The notes under the pieces are model-generated. The model saw only the letters and a program-made list of their open reading frames with translations. It had not been told where the DNA came from and did no database searches. The position numbers and the translations under genes are program-made. 64,000 nucleotides of DNA from Blastomussa wellsi (Eukaryota > Cnidaria > Anthozoa > Scleractinia > Plerogyridae): positions 38,733,993 through 38,797,992 of the forward strand of contig OX393561.1 in assembly GCA_947652115.1 (NCBI GenBank), given 5' to 3'. Below are positions 1 to 12,300 of the stretch, one piece after another (within the stretch, counting starts at the first letter, position 1; each line of letters starts with the position of its first letter).

Positions 1-301
1 CATTAATAAAAAGACAACTTTAAAAGATTGACGCCACCATTTCTTTCAATTCACAACGCAATATAAACTACATCCCGGGTACCGGGCTTCTATAGTTTTT
101 ACCCATGTTCTATTAAAAATAAAGCCCGCTGAGATTCCATGGCGAACATACAGGGCTATATTCTAATCTGTTTTTATATGCAAAGATAGAAATGCGAGGG
201 ACTGTCAACTTGAGGTGCTTTTGAGCAGTACGGTATGGCATAGTTGCATGGTTAATACAAATTATGATCCTTAATTCAGTTTCTTTTCTTTCATTTTTCA
301 G

Positions 302-3300
302 GTTTTAGCAATCAATATTTTAGGACGCTTTCTTTTAAACAATGACAAAAATATAAGGTGAGCCTAGTATTTATCATTATTTTTATTGTATTTTTGTCGT
401 GTAATAACACCGTCTTGTAACTCCATTTTGCACTTGCATACATTACAATGTTTTCTTGAATAAATACCGTAAAATTCCGAAAATAAGCATTGGGACTTAT
501 ATTTTTCAAAGGACCTTTTTGAGGGGCTTATTTTTGGAAGGGGCTTATATTCAGAGGGGCTTATTATAGGAGGGAAATTATTTGCATTTCAAAATTGGCT
601 GGGCTTATAATTGGAGGGAAATTTGTGTCAAAATTTTTGAATGTGCAACTGGTAATATTAGAGGTTTTGGCTAGAAATTTGTAACAAGTTAATCAGTAGG
701 AAATAGAATTCACCGGAAGAGAATCAGCGCTTAAAGAAAACAATAGAAAAAGTAAAGAAATATTGCCTTTTGTTACACAGTACCAACCATCTGTGTCAAA
801 CATTAAAGGAGCCTTGCTTAACAAATGGCGCATTATACAAAATCAACCAATGCTTTGACAAATAATTATTTTCAAAAAACCACCAATAATATAATATCCT
901 TAAAAGATACACTTGTTAGAGCAAAACTTTAAAAGGTCAACAAGTGCTTTCACAGCGGTCTAGATGTGCGGCCTGTCAACCATTGCTATTTCCTACCCTT
1001 ATGTGTAGTTTGCTTTGGTTTGTATAATTGAGGATAATTTCCAAATACAAGCCACCGGGGCTTATATTCGGAGGGGCTTATTATAGGAGGTATTTTTGCG
1101 TTTCAGATTTGGGGGGCTTGTATATGGAGGGGCTTCTACACAGAGGGGCTTATTTTTGGAATTTTATGGTAATTATTTTGCGCCCAGAAATTGGTTACAA
1201 TCTCCAGAGAATATTATTATGTCATGGCAAAGAAGTTCTGTTTTTTTTTGTCTCAAGAAACTTTTATGTTTTCTTGCCAAAGTTGAGATATTATAAAGCA
1301 TGTCAAGAGTTGATACAGTCAACTCTCTCTTAATGGACACCTCTATAAGGCGGACACCTCTGTTAGACAGACACCTGCTGCTAGTCCCGGCTGTTTGTCA
1401 GTCATTTTATGATAACCAAACTCTCTATAAGACGGATGCCTCTAAGACGGACAACAGACACGTTGAAATCATTAACGGACACTTGTGAGGTGCTGAATGT
1501 TACCGCAAATTACGTACAGTACAAGTTAAAATTAAATCAGTCATTGTCCCATTCAAAAAATAACTTGGAGGTGACAATCGAATTGTAATCTAAAACAGTT
1601 ATTTTCTTGCTTTCTTAGCTGAAAATTCCTGGGGTCATGTTACGTCGACTCTCTATAAGCCAGACGCCTCTCTAAGACGGACAGGTGAGGCCAGTCCCTG
1701 ATGGTGTCCGTCTTAGAGAGAGTTGACTGTATCTTATAATGAACAGCTGTTATTGACCTTGTAGTTGCTATTCTGTGTTGCAGATATGTTGCATTAAACA
1801 CACTTTTAAAGACAGTACATGCAGACTACAATGCTGTGCAGAGGCATCGCACCACAATTCTTGACTGTCTCAAGGATCCTGATATTTCTATTAGAAGGTA
1901 AGAAGCCATGTGCAATGTGTATTTGTAGCTGTTCTTTTTTAACAACATATACATTCTTTCCAGGGCTACAAATGACTGTTTTCCCTTGAAAAGACATGTG
2001 CCCAACATTTACTAAGTCATCATTTTGATGAGGCAAACAGTCGTGAGGTTGGACGTCATATTACAATACTTTTCAATAATGCTTTGCATTGGAAGGCGAA
2101 ATAAAGATTGTCCAGACATTCTGTCTGACCACATCAGACATTGGACAATTTTGGTCAGCCATTCCTATGTGGGTGTTATTTGCAGCCATGTACATGTAGG
2201 CAGTCACTCCTCCTTCCCCAGGCATGATGTCAAGAGTGTGATGACAGTTCTTTGAGGGAGCTGTCGTAACACCCTGCACTGGTATTTCTTTAGGATGCTT
2301 CATTTCCTTCATTTTCCTTTCCTCTTCTGAACTTGGTTTAGAATATTGCAGATCCCACCATTCTACAGAACTCTGAAAATATATACAGTGTAATGATTGT
2401 TGTTGCATCATGTCGGTGCTTTAAATTGATGGAAAGAATGGTTGACTATCTTCTTGTATGTGCTGCATGATGATTAGTACTGTAAAGCAAAATTCATAAT
2501 TATTTGGAAAGCAAAACAACTTGTGAAGTCAGTGAGAAGACTAGAGCAGTAAAAGTACTGGTAGTTAACATATACAGGAACTGACATACAGTTGCAGAGC
2601 CTTTTAGTGTTGCATCACAATCTGATTTTATCTTTAGGCGAGCAATGGAGCTTTCTTTTGCTCTTGTAAACTCCAGTAACATTCGTGGCATGGTGAAAGA
2701 ACTCCTGGCCTTCTTGATCAAAGCTGATGTGGAATTCAAGTCATATGTGACCTCTGAAATCTTCTTAGCAGCTGAAAAGTAAGAATTTTGTTCTTTTTGA
2801 TGTTTAACCATCCAAAGTAAAATCAGAGATAATTCTGGTAAAAATTATCCTTCTCAATTAATACACTTTCAAGTTGCATTCGCTGAAAACTTAAAAATAA
2901 TATGTATTTGTTTATTTTGTGTTGTGTTTTTAGGTATTCCCCAAACAAGAGATGGCACATTGACACCATGATGAAAGTTCTCACTACAGTAAGTGAAAAA
3001 ACCTTGGGTGCTTTACATTCATCAGTCAAGTTTTCAACAACTTACCAACGAACAGCAGTGCCCAGTGATTAATGATTTCACACACTACTAGATTTTGCTG
3101 ACAAGAGGAATGATCTTCACATTCTGCAATATGAGGGCTGGTACATTTATGAATGGTTAATTTAGTTTTTGGGTAAAGGATTACACTGAGTGGAATACAT
3201 TATTCAAGGAGTACCAAAATGACAAACATGACAGAACAGATCGGAAGGTCCATTGCCTAATCAATTGTATGCATATTGACAATAAGTTTTAAGATTAGTA

Positions 3301-6300
3301 TGTCTTTGAGAAACAGGAGGCAAACAGCAAGGAAGAACCCATTTGTTTAGTACACACAATTGTTGTGTGCATGGTTTACATCAGTTTTGTGTAGGTGCCC
3401 AAGGCAATTCGAGCAATCAATTATTGGAAAAGTTTAAATTGTACTCCCGTACGAATGTGCTCCAGCTCGAGTAAAGTAATACATGTAGTTAGGCTTCAGT
3501 GACTTGACTTATTTCCTATTTCTCCTCTGGGAGAATAGGGCCGTTAGGCTTCAGTGAACCAACCAGAAAATAAGAATGGTTATGGCTATGATTAGGCATT
3601 TTGAACTTGAACTTGGGGCTTTTCAGGGCCAATTTACATATCTAATCAGGGTTAGATCGCATGTGAGCATGTAAAGGCACCCATGGCTGCCGTTATCAGT
3701 CCATCCATGATCTCATCCAACCCAATCAGCAGAGCAGACCACAACACCGGGAACTCCATGCCCCACACTTTGCAATAAGTGTGTGGGTTCTTTAACATCC
3801 CCTGCTGACCCGTAACATTGAAGATGCAGAAGACAGGACTACGGTTTATCGTCCTTATACAAGAAGACTAGAACATCTAACCATTTGTAGATTTTAGTTA
3901 CAAAGGCAGCACGTTCTCCTAAGTTATTTTAAGACCCTGAGTGTTGGTCTAGAACCCATGACCTCCCGCATGGTAGTCCGGTGCTCTACCAACTGAGCTA
4001 ATCGGTCGCCAGTTAGCTCAGTTGACCCTATGATCCTACAAAAAATATTTATCGATGTTCTCATTGCTGTACCTGGCTGGTACAGTATATACAACATGTA
4101 TGTGTTGTATGTGTTTTACATGTGTGTGGTTGATTGCTATCATCTCGTTTTAGGCTGGGAGTTTTGTGCGCGATGATGCAGTTCCAAGCCTGATCCACTT
4201 GGTATCAACATCCAGTGAGCTGCAAGGCTATGCTGTCCAACGCTTGTTCAAAGCCATGCAAGATGATATAAGCCAGGTACTTTATAGAACACTACTTTAG
4301 GAACATTATTGTAAAGTACATGTACATGTGATGTGTTTGGAAGGTGCGGTGGCCTAATGGCTGTTAGTTTGATCTTGATTGTTTAATTTTCTTTCAGCAA
4401 CCACTAGTGCAGGTAGGTTCCTGGTGCTGTGGAGAATATGGTGATCAGTTGTTTGTCGAAAATGAAGAGGATGAAGCCCTTAATGTAAGTTTTGTTCAGA
4501 AGTGATGTGCACGAGCTAAATGATCTTATGTAAACCATTGGTGAAGTGAAGAAATAACTGTCTTTGCCTGACAAATGTAAGTGAAACAACAGCCCCAAAG
4601 TTTGCATTGTAAGCTTATTTTACAGTCTTTCCCGTAAAACCGTGAACACCAGAAATGTTCATGGAATGTTATTGTGTTACAAAGAAAAAGCCAATCAGGT
4701 GTGAGGAAACTAAACCGCAAACAGCAACGGTCATTAGTTTGTGGTTTTGAGGTTTGTTCGCGTGTCCTGAACTTTGCTGCGATTGGTCACCACACAATAA
4801 ACATACCTGAAATTTTTTCTGGTGTTCACGGTTTTACGGGAAAGACTGTAACAGAATTACCTTGTTGGATTGTATACCATGTAGTTGCAGTCAGTATTGC
4901 ACCTTACCATTTCTTAAATTTTTGCTTTTAGATCACGGAGAATGATGTGCTTGATGTGCTGGAAAGTGTGCTATACAGCTCTCACTCTACACCCACCACT
5001 AAGGATTACGCACTGACTGCTGTCATGAAACTCAGTACACGTTTTTCCTCCACCATGGAGTAAGTGCAGATGGCTTGAACATTTTAACTGACAGTTTTTC
5101 CCTTGACCTTCATATGTGAACTAGCAACTAACTGACCAAGAGCCAGACCTCGCATCCAGAGTATATTTATCTGACAGGGAACGTGTTTGTTGACAAAACT
5201 GAGGCAATTTATTCACACTATTCAATTCAAGGACAGTCACTGAAAGAGAAGTACAGTAAAAGCTTCTATGCAAGAGCTTAGCTCTCTTGGTCATCATTTC
5301 CTTTTTTCCATTTTCAGGCGGATTAAAAATGTCATCAACCAATTTGAAGTGAACATGGACGTTGAACTTCAGCAAAGAGGTGTAGAGTTTGGATCCCTGT
5401 TAAAACACCATGATAGTATGAGGTGACTTTTCTTGATTTCATGTATTATGAAAAACTATTATTACAAATTTGGAGGCCTGTTAGTTCTCGCATTGCACTA
5501 TACTTCAGATCCAGAAGTTAAGCTAGATAGTGCAATGTATTGTACTCTCGCAGTTGGTAATGGAAGGGTGTCAGAGCTAACCTTTAAAGTTTATTGACTG
5601 GCTACCCTGGCCAACCTCATTCCCAGGTGCCTGGTACGGGAAGAAGAGAGACCCTGAGAACGAGGTCGTCACCCTTGCGAGGTTTTGAGCGGTAGCACTA
5701 CAACTGTACATCGGAGCAAAGAGACTTTGTTCCAATGAAAAACTAATGCTAAAAATCTCAGCTCTTCAAAATTTGCAACAGTGGTTTATCTTCCTTTGTT
5801 AACTTCCAGTTGATACAGTACCGCTCAAAGTAAGTTGACACTTGATACTCTAACCTCGAGACTCGATCCTCGAGCCTCGATGCTTGAAACGTTCGAGGAT
5901 CGAGAAACAAGGCGTTCAACTTACTTTTGAGTGGTACTGTTATAAGAAATTAACTGTTTCAGCTGGCCACTGATGCAGTGCAAGAGTTTCTTTAGGAAAT
6001 GATAACTTTCTAACCCGCAATGGACTAACATTCCATCCAGGTACATGTACAGAAACCGGTGCTAAGACAGAGTGTGGTAATGAGTTATCAGACTGTTTAA
6101 CCCCCATATCGCTAGTAAGATGTCACTGTTCAGACCCAACAAAGCTGAATTTGATTCTCAATTGGTCATACACCTGTGCAAACAAAACTGCATTTGAACA
6201 TAAGAACATGACAAAATAATGCAAGAGACGGGCAACTCTCTTGCCAATATGAGAAAGTTTCATTGTACTAGGACAGTTTCTTAGCTGGCCATTGTAAATC

Positions 6301-9300
6301 TAGCGAGTATCAATCTGTCTTTAATGTTACATTTTCAGGATTGTGTATTACTTTTGTATCTTTAGACCTGCTTTGTTGGAGAAAATGCCTGTCATGGAAT
6401 CGAAACTTTCTTCTGAGCCAGTTACAAATGGAGAAGTGCCTTCACAACCAGAAACAACTGAAACAAAAGAAGGTTCCATCTTCATTTCTTTTCATGTTAC
6501 CTTTGCCAAAACAAAGTTTCTGTGCACATGTGTGTCTCCATTTCCAGGTGCAAATACTAATTATCCCCTTTTGGATTGCAGCTGTTATAGAACAGAAACC
6601 TCCTCCAAAACAAGCGGTAAGACTATTATTGATTACCAACAGTTAATTTTCAATAGTGTTCTGTCTGTTTTGCAGTGGTTGTCCTGTAAAATTATTGATT
6701 TTCTTGGCTGAATCCCCCCCCCCCACCCCGTCCTCGTTCTGTACCTGTGATGCAGGCAGTGAGATCATTACAAAATTTAAATAATCGACTGAAATATTGG
6801 TTGTGTTCTGTTGGAATATTACATTTAGAGGTTTTACTAAAACAATTAGACTACTTGCCCTTGTTTTCTGTAAGCAATAGTCAACTCGTTGACTTATTGC
6901 TCATAGAAAACTCGGGCTCGTACACGACGTAATCTAATTGTTAATCAGTGTGTTCCTGTCCACTGTGGCAAACTTGCGTTTTCTTAAATCTCCAGTCAGA
7001 AACATTGTTGGATTTGCTTGGAGGAGGACCACAACCCGAACCTACACCCGCCCCAGTCCAGCCTCCAGCTCCTGCTGCTTCATCAGGCGGGGATCTCTTA
7101 GATTTACTAGGAGGTCTGGATCTGGGCTCAACAAATGCAGGTCAGTGACGCTATATTTATTTTCTTTAGGATTTGTTTACAATTAGCGATTGTTAAAATA
7201 TATGCTGCGTTAAATGTCATAATTAAGGTTATTTTTTGTTATTCCTCATGTCCAGGCCCTCCTCCGATGAACATGATGGCGCCATCACCCGCGGTTCCTA
7301 ACTTATTAGATGGTGGAGGACTGCTGAACGCAACTCCAAGTGGAATGCCGGCTCAACTTCATGTCAATCATGAACCGATTATTCCTCAGGGTCAAGATCA
7401 AAACTTTTCGTCTGGTGTGTATTCAGGTTAAAACCTGTTGTTGTGTTCTCAGTTCGTAAATTCTTCCTAAAAGTTTTGCAGTTGCTTACGGGAGCTGTTA
7501 TTGACACTGAGAATTTAAACGGAATGAACGTAAACTAGTAGGTTTGTGGACTGTTTTCCCATATGAAGTTTCCCCGTGATAATTGTACAAAATAATGATT
7601 GTAACCAGTGTGTTTAACGGAACTGTTTTTTTCTTTCTGTGTAGGTTTTCCACCCATAACAGCCTTTGAAAACAACGGTTTAAAGATAAACTTTGCGTTT
7701 GAAAAGGTTCCTGATAACCCGTCTAACGTGTTGTCAATTATGGTATCAGCCACAAACTCGCTTGCTGTACCCATGACTGACTTCGTTTTCCAGGCTGCAG
7801 TACCAAAGGTGAGTAGTACGAATGTTGTTCTTCATTCCTTCTTTTAAAGTGCACCTTACCCCAAAATATTTTTTCATTAAAATAAGCCTTTGCACCAGTT
7901 CGACATGCATTGCACCTTTCGTTTCTCCTTTTCACAAAATTCCGACTATGTATACAGGTAGCATTCAAAAGTTATGAAAACCTGTGCAGCATTTGTTCCA
8001 CGACCAAGTCAGATGGGGTGTGGGTCTATTCCCTATTGCAAACTAATTTGCATGTATGTTTACAAAGACTTGATGCGATTCAAATCAGTTTGTGACGTCA
8101 AACAGGAACTAGACCCACGCCCCTTCTGACTTGGGAGTGGAACAAATGGTGCAACGTTTGAACGCTATAAATAGTCAAAAATTGGGAAAAAGGAAAAACA
8201 AAAGGTGCAATGCGTTTCAAACTGGTGAAAAGGTGAGGGGAAGTAGGGATGACATAGTGGTGAGAGCACTCGCCTCCCGCCAATGTGGCCTGGGTCCGAT
8301 TACCGGGCCACATTGGTGGGTTGAGTTGGTTCTCATCCTTGCTCCAAGGTTTTTCTCCAGTTTTCCTCCCTCTACAGAAACCAACACTTCCAAATTCCAA
8401 TTCGATCTGGAATTGGTGGTTTTCACTGTCACGCTATCAAAAACTAAATTCAAAACAATTCAACTTCAGAAGCTTAGAATTTCAGAGAGTGTAGATGATA
8501 AATAAATAAAAATTTTCCCCAAGTCTCGGGCCTGTGCGGAGTCCCGTTCGTGAGTTATTTGCCGAAACGTTCAACGCAAATTTACAAAGCTTAGTATGGA
8601 GACGCCATATTTGTGTCCTTCCGAGGGACGCAAATATGGCCGCCGTGATGCACGCGAAACCAACTGGAATTCAGTTGTGCTTTAATAGCGACTACATTTG
8701 ACTCATGAGCTATTATACTTACACATAAACGCCACCTATTATATCTGAAATGTTCAAACATCTGAAAATCGAAAGGACAGGCGTTTTCTAAACAAATGTC
8801 AAATACGGCTGAGAACTCAAATATTCAAGATGCTCTGTTTTCAAAACGAAGGGTACTATCGAGCTGGAAATGCGTGGCAGTTGCAAGTAGCAACAGTGAA
8901 TGCGACTGCCTGGCATAACAGTTTCAATTGGTAACAGTGAATGCGACCGACTTGGTGACAGTTTCAGTTGGTAACACTGAATGCAACCGACTTGCGTGAC
9001 AGTTTCAATTGGTAACACTGAATGCGAACGACTTGTGTGACAGTTTCAATTGGTAATACTGAATGCAACCGACTTTTGCGACAGTTTCAATTGGTAACAC
9101 TGAATGCAACCGACTTTTGCGACAGTTTCGATTGGTAACACTGAATGCAACCGACTTTTGCGACAGTTTCAATTGGTAACACTGAATGCAACCGACTTTT
9201 GCGACAGTTTCAATTGGTAACACTGAATGCGACCGACCTGCGTGGCAGTACCCAGTTCCTGGTGTTTCGTTCGCAAAAGAATTAACTAATGCTGTTTTAC

Positions 9301-12300
9301 AAACTAATAAAAGTACAAGAAATAAAAGAAAAAAAAAATACAATGCATGAATCGTACACGAGCTTACTCGGGACAATACCCGGCCCAATACTTGAATAAT
9401 TGTTGTTTGCTGTAATTTACCTCTCGTTTTCTTTCCTTTAATTCAGACATTTCAGCTTCAACTTCAAAGCCCGTCCGGTAATGTTATACCGCCAAACAAT
9501 TCAGGCGCTGTTAATCAAGAGGTCAAAGTGGCGAATCCCCAACAGGTAAAGGCTGCTGCCGAGTCAACTGTCCAAACATTCTCATCCTCAGCATGGGCAT
9601 CAATCAAAATGTCTGTTAGTAATCCAGCGACTTGGATGATGATTGACAAGGGAGGAGCACGAGCACCCTAGAAACACCCATCCCCTACGCCCCTTGCCCA
9701 GAGACTTGTCAGCTCCAAGAATTGACTTGGTTGGGTCAAATTTGATAGTTCGCAATTCACTCACTTTTGCTCACGTCTGATTGGTTGGCAATCGGAAATG
9801 AGTTCTTGGCACATGCTCAAAATATCGGCTGCGGCCTACCCTCTTATCCAGATGATTACTCACTCCCGAGATTAGCTCCGACCAGAGGTTAATTAAAGGG
9901 ACACAGTCCGCTGGTGCACATGCGCATTAGATACCTCTCCATAGCTAATTTGCATGTCACGCTTTATCGTGATCCATACTGTTTTAACCGAATATGATCA
10001 AATAATATCACAGGATGGGCAAAAGCCCGCTCAAAAACAGGTTTCAGTAAACGATTGAAAATCGAGTGAAACTCTGTCAAGATTTAAGCAGATTTCTTGA
10101 TGTACTCGACGCATACCTTTGATTTCAGGTTGAGGTAAACTTTTTTCAGAGTGAGAAAACTAGCGTCCAACTAGCCCCAAAGCTGACTGTCCCTTTTCGT
10201 TAGAGGTAGGGATTTTTGGTTCCGGTCAAAAGGATCGCGGGCTCTCTGAGTGACAATGAAATGAGAGTGAAGATTCCGATTTTTTTTATCCGATCATAGA
10301 ATAGCACGTGCACTCGAGAGCTCTCCGAAAGTTGTCACGTCGTCGATCGTGGCGTGATCTGTTGCTTAGCAGCCCCGAGACAAACGTTGGGCTCAGCTCG
10401 GCCTCGGAGACCGAATTTCGCCTGGGACCTGTTACCCTGACTGAGTAGTTGTGCTTATCTACTGTTCACTCGTAACCAAAATATTGTACACACCAGAGAC
10501 AAGGACAAATAATGTGATACAATCGCAGTTTACATGAACTTCACACAAAACGCTAAGGCGTACGCGGGACGCAAGCTCAAGCGACAGATATAACGCATGC
10601 GCATTTGAAGCCAATTTTCAAGATGGCGGACGGCACTGAACCGCTGACACAGTTCGGTTCCCACCCATTCGGAAAAGACATTTTGTTTTGCTCCTTCGTC
10701 TGTCGTTCATGTATTTCGTGGGCTGTTATTTTATCATTGAAGTACAAACTTCTGTTTCCGTTCCCCTTAGTCAGAACGTTGTTGAAAATAATTGCAAATT
10801 CGATGTTTGGCTTGTGGAGTCAGATACCAGTTAGATTTGGCTTGTGGGTTGTCAGACACCTCGCCGTTTGCAGTGAGTGTTTGAGTTTGTTTCATGCGAG
10901 ACCTAATTTAGTAGGCTGGGTTTGCCTTTCCAAACGAAAACGTGATGATTTTTTGCAATTCCTTCCCTTCTTACTGTACAAAATTGTAGTACGTGCTTGC
11001 CTGCGGTGAAGTGGGTGGTGTCGAAAGAACATTTGCTTTGAGTTCCTTTAAAAAAACACGCGTTTAGACTGGATTGTTCACTGAACTATTTTCGGCGCGT
11101 GAGAGCTTAGCCACTGGCATAACACATGTGGCTCTCTTCCTCTTCAGCGTTCAGGATGTAATATTCAGCAGTGTCAGCCGGCAGGCGTTTTCCCATGTGT
11201 TTTTTCTGACCGCGTTGTCAACATGTCACAACGAGACGCTCCAGCGAACATATTGTTTTTCACACGTGTAGAATTTGGCTCTTGGCAGAAGCGTCCTTGC
11301 TGTTTTGATCGATGTGCGCCCTTTGTTTCCTCCGCTGTGTAGTACAGGTTTTTGTCCTTTGTGGTATCTTCTCGGCTTTTAGCCCAATTGATGTTGACAG
11401 CTCCAGCTCTGTTTTATGCTTGTTGCTCTTTGTTTGCGGTTTGTTGTGAACGTTTTGTTTCTCGCCGCTAACAATCAACCTTCCTCGGACGGACAATTAG
11501 CCGCTTTGTCTGGGAATTATGTAAATTAGTTCTAAGCGGTTGTTTGATTTCGCCACGTTGGGCAAGTTTTGGACCTGCTTTGATTCACGAACCAATTCTT
11601 CATTTCTCGGCCATATTTTCTTTACATTTTTGGTGCCTACTCATGACTCTAGTTCTTTTAGTCTTAAAAGACGGTAAATGTAATTTTAATGAAGTGTTGT
11701 AAACGTCACAATGCAATGGCGATAATAAGCCGTTCAGCCCTGAAGTAGTTAGAGACAAAAGAACAAAGGTAATTTGGTATCAAAGACAAGTATTAATCTT
11801 AAAGTGTTTGTGAAGTGTTAATATGTTGTTTGAACACGAGGCCTATGATATTTTTGCCATTAAAACCATGTGACATCGCAGGAAAAAACAATCTCACTCT
11901 TGCGACAGGAAACGAGGCCTGAGAAGAGCGACAAGCGTCTGTCTCCTCGCAGAGCACATGAAAGTCTGATTTGAAAACATTTCAACTTCCTTCCAGTTGC
12001 ACCTTTGATTAATTATTGTTTTGAGGATTGGAAGGCTTCTGTTTTGTTTTATCTTTTTCTCTAGTGTCAGAATTAAAATTAGGTAAAGTAAATAAGACTT
12101 TCGCCCCACGGTCACCAGGACTGTGCACTTCATTAAGATAGTAAAAAATCTCAATCAATCATTATATTGTTGAACAGCCCTTTCAATACGACCAACCCGA
12201 CCACCAGGTTTATTTTGGTGGTCAGACTGATGGGCTTCCATTGTATGAAGTGTGTAAAGTTGGCGTTGTAAATGTTTTTACCAAAATAAATATGAGGCTG

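Noticed and set aside
2095..2155. Inverted repeat ATTGTCCA / TGGACAAT
   Set aside because: Arms are short and asymmetrical with no target duplication; could be chance.
1806..2411. Minus-strand frames of 60-112 codons
   Set aside because: They are antisense to the AP1G1 exon and intron and show no protein likeness.
3945..4015. Functional tRNA gene
   Set aside because: A and B boxes are present but the sequence runs into a SINE body shared with another locus, and no full cloverleaf was found.
6343..6711. 122-codon plus-strand frame taken as a whole
   Set aside because: Only 6366-6472 is an AP1G1 exon; the rest is read-through into introns.
8131..8505. 124-codon plus-strand protein
   Set aside because: It runs through a SINE in an AP1G1 intron; the frame is accidental.
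8867..9250. CRISPR-like array
   Set aside because: The whole 41-bp unit is repeated, with no unique spacers and no cas genes, in an animal intron. It is a minisatellite.
9005..9388. Repetitive protein on the minus strand
   Set aside because: It comes from the minisatellite, whose 41-bp period is not a multiple of three.
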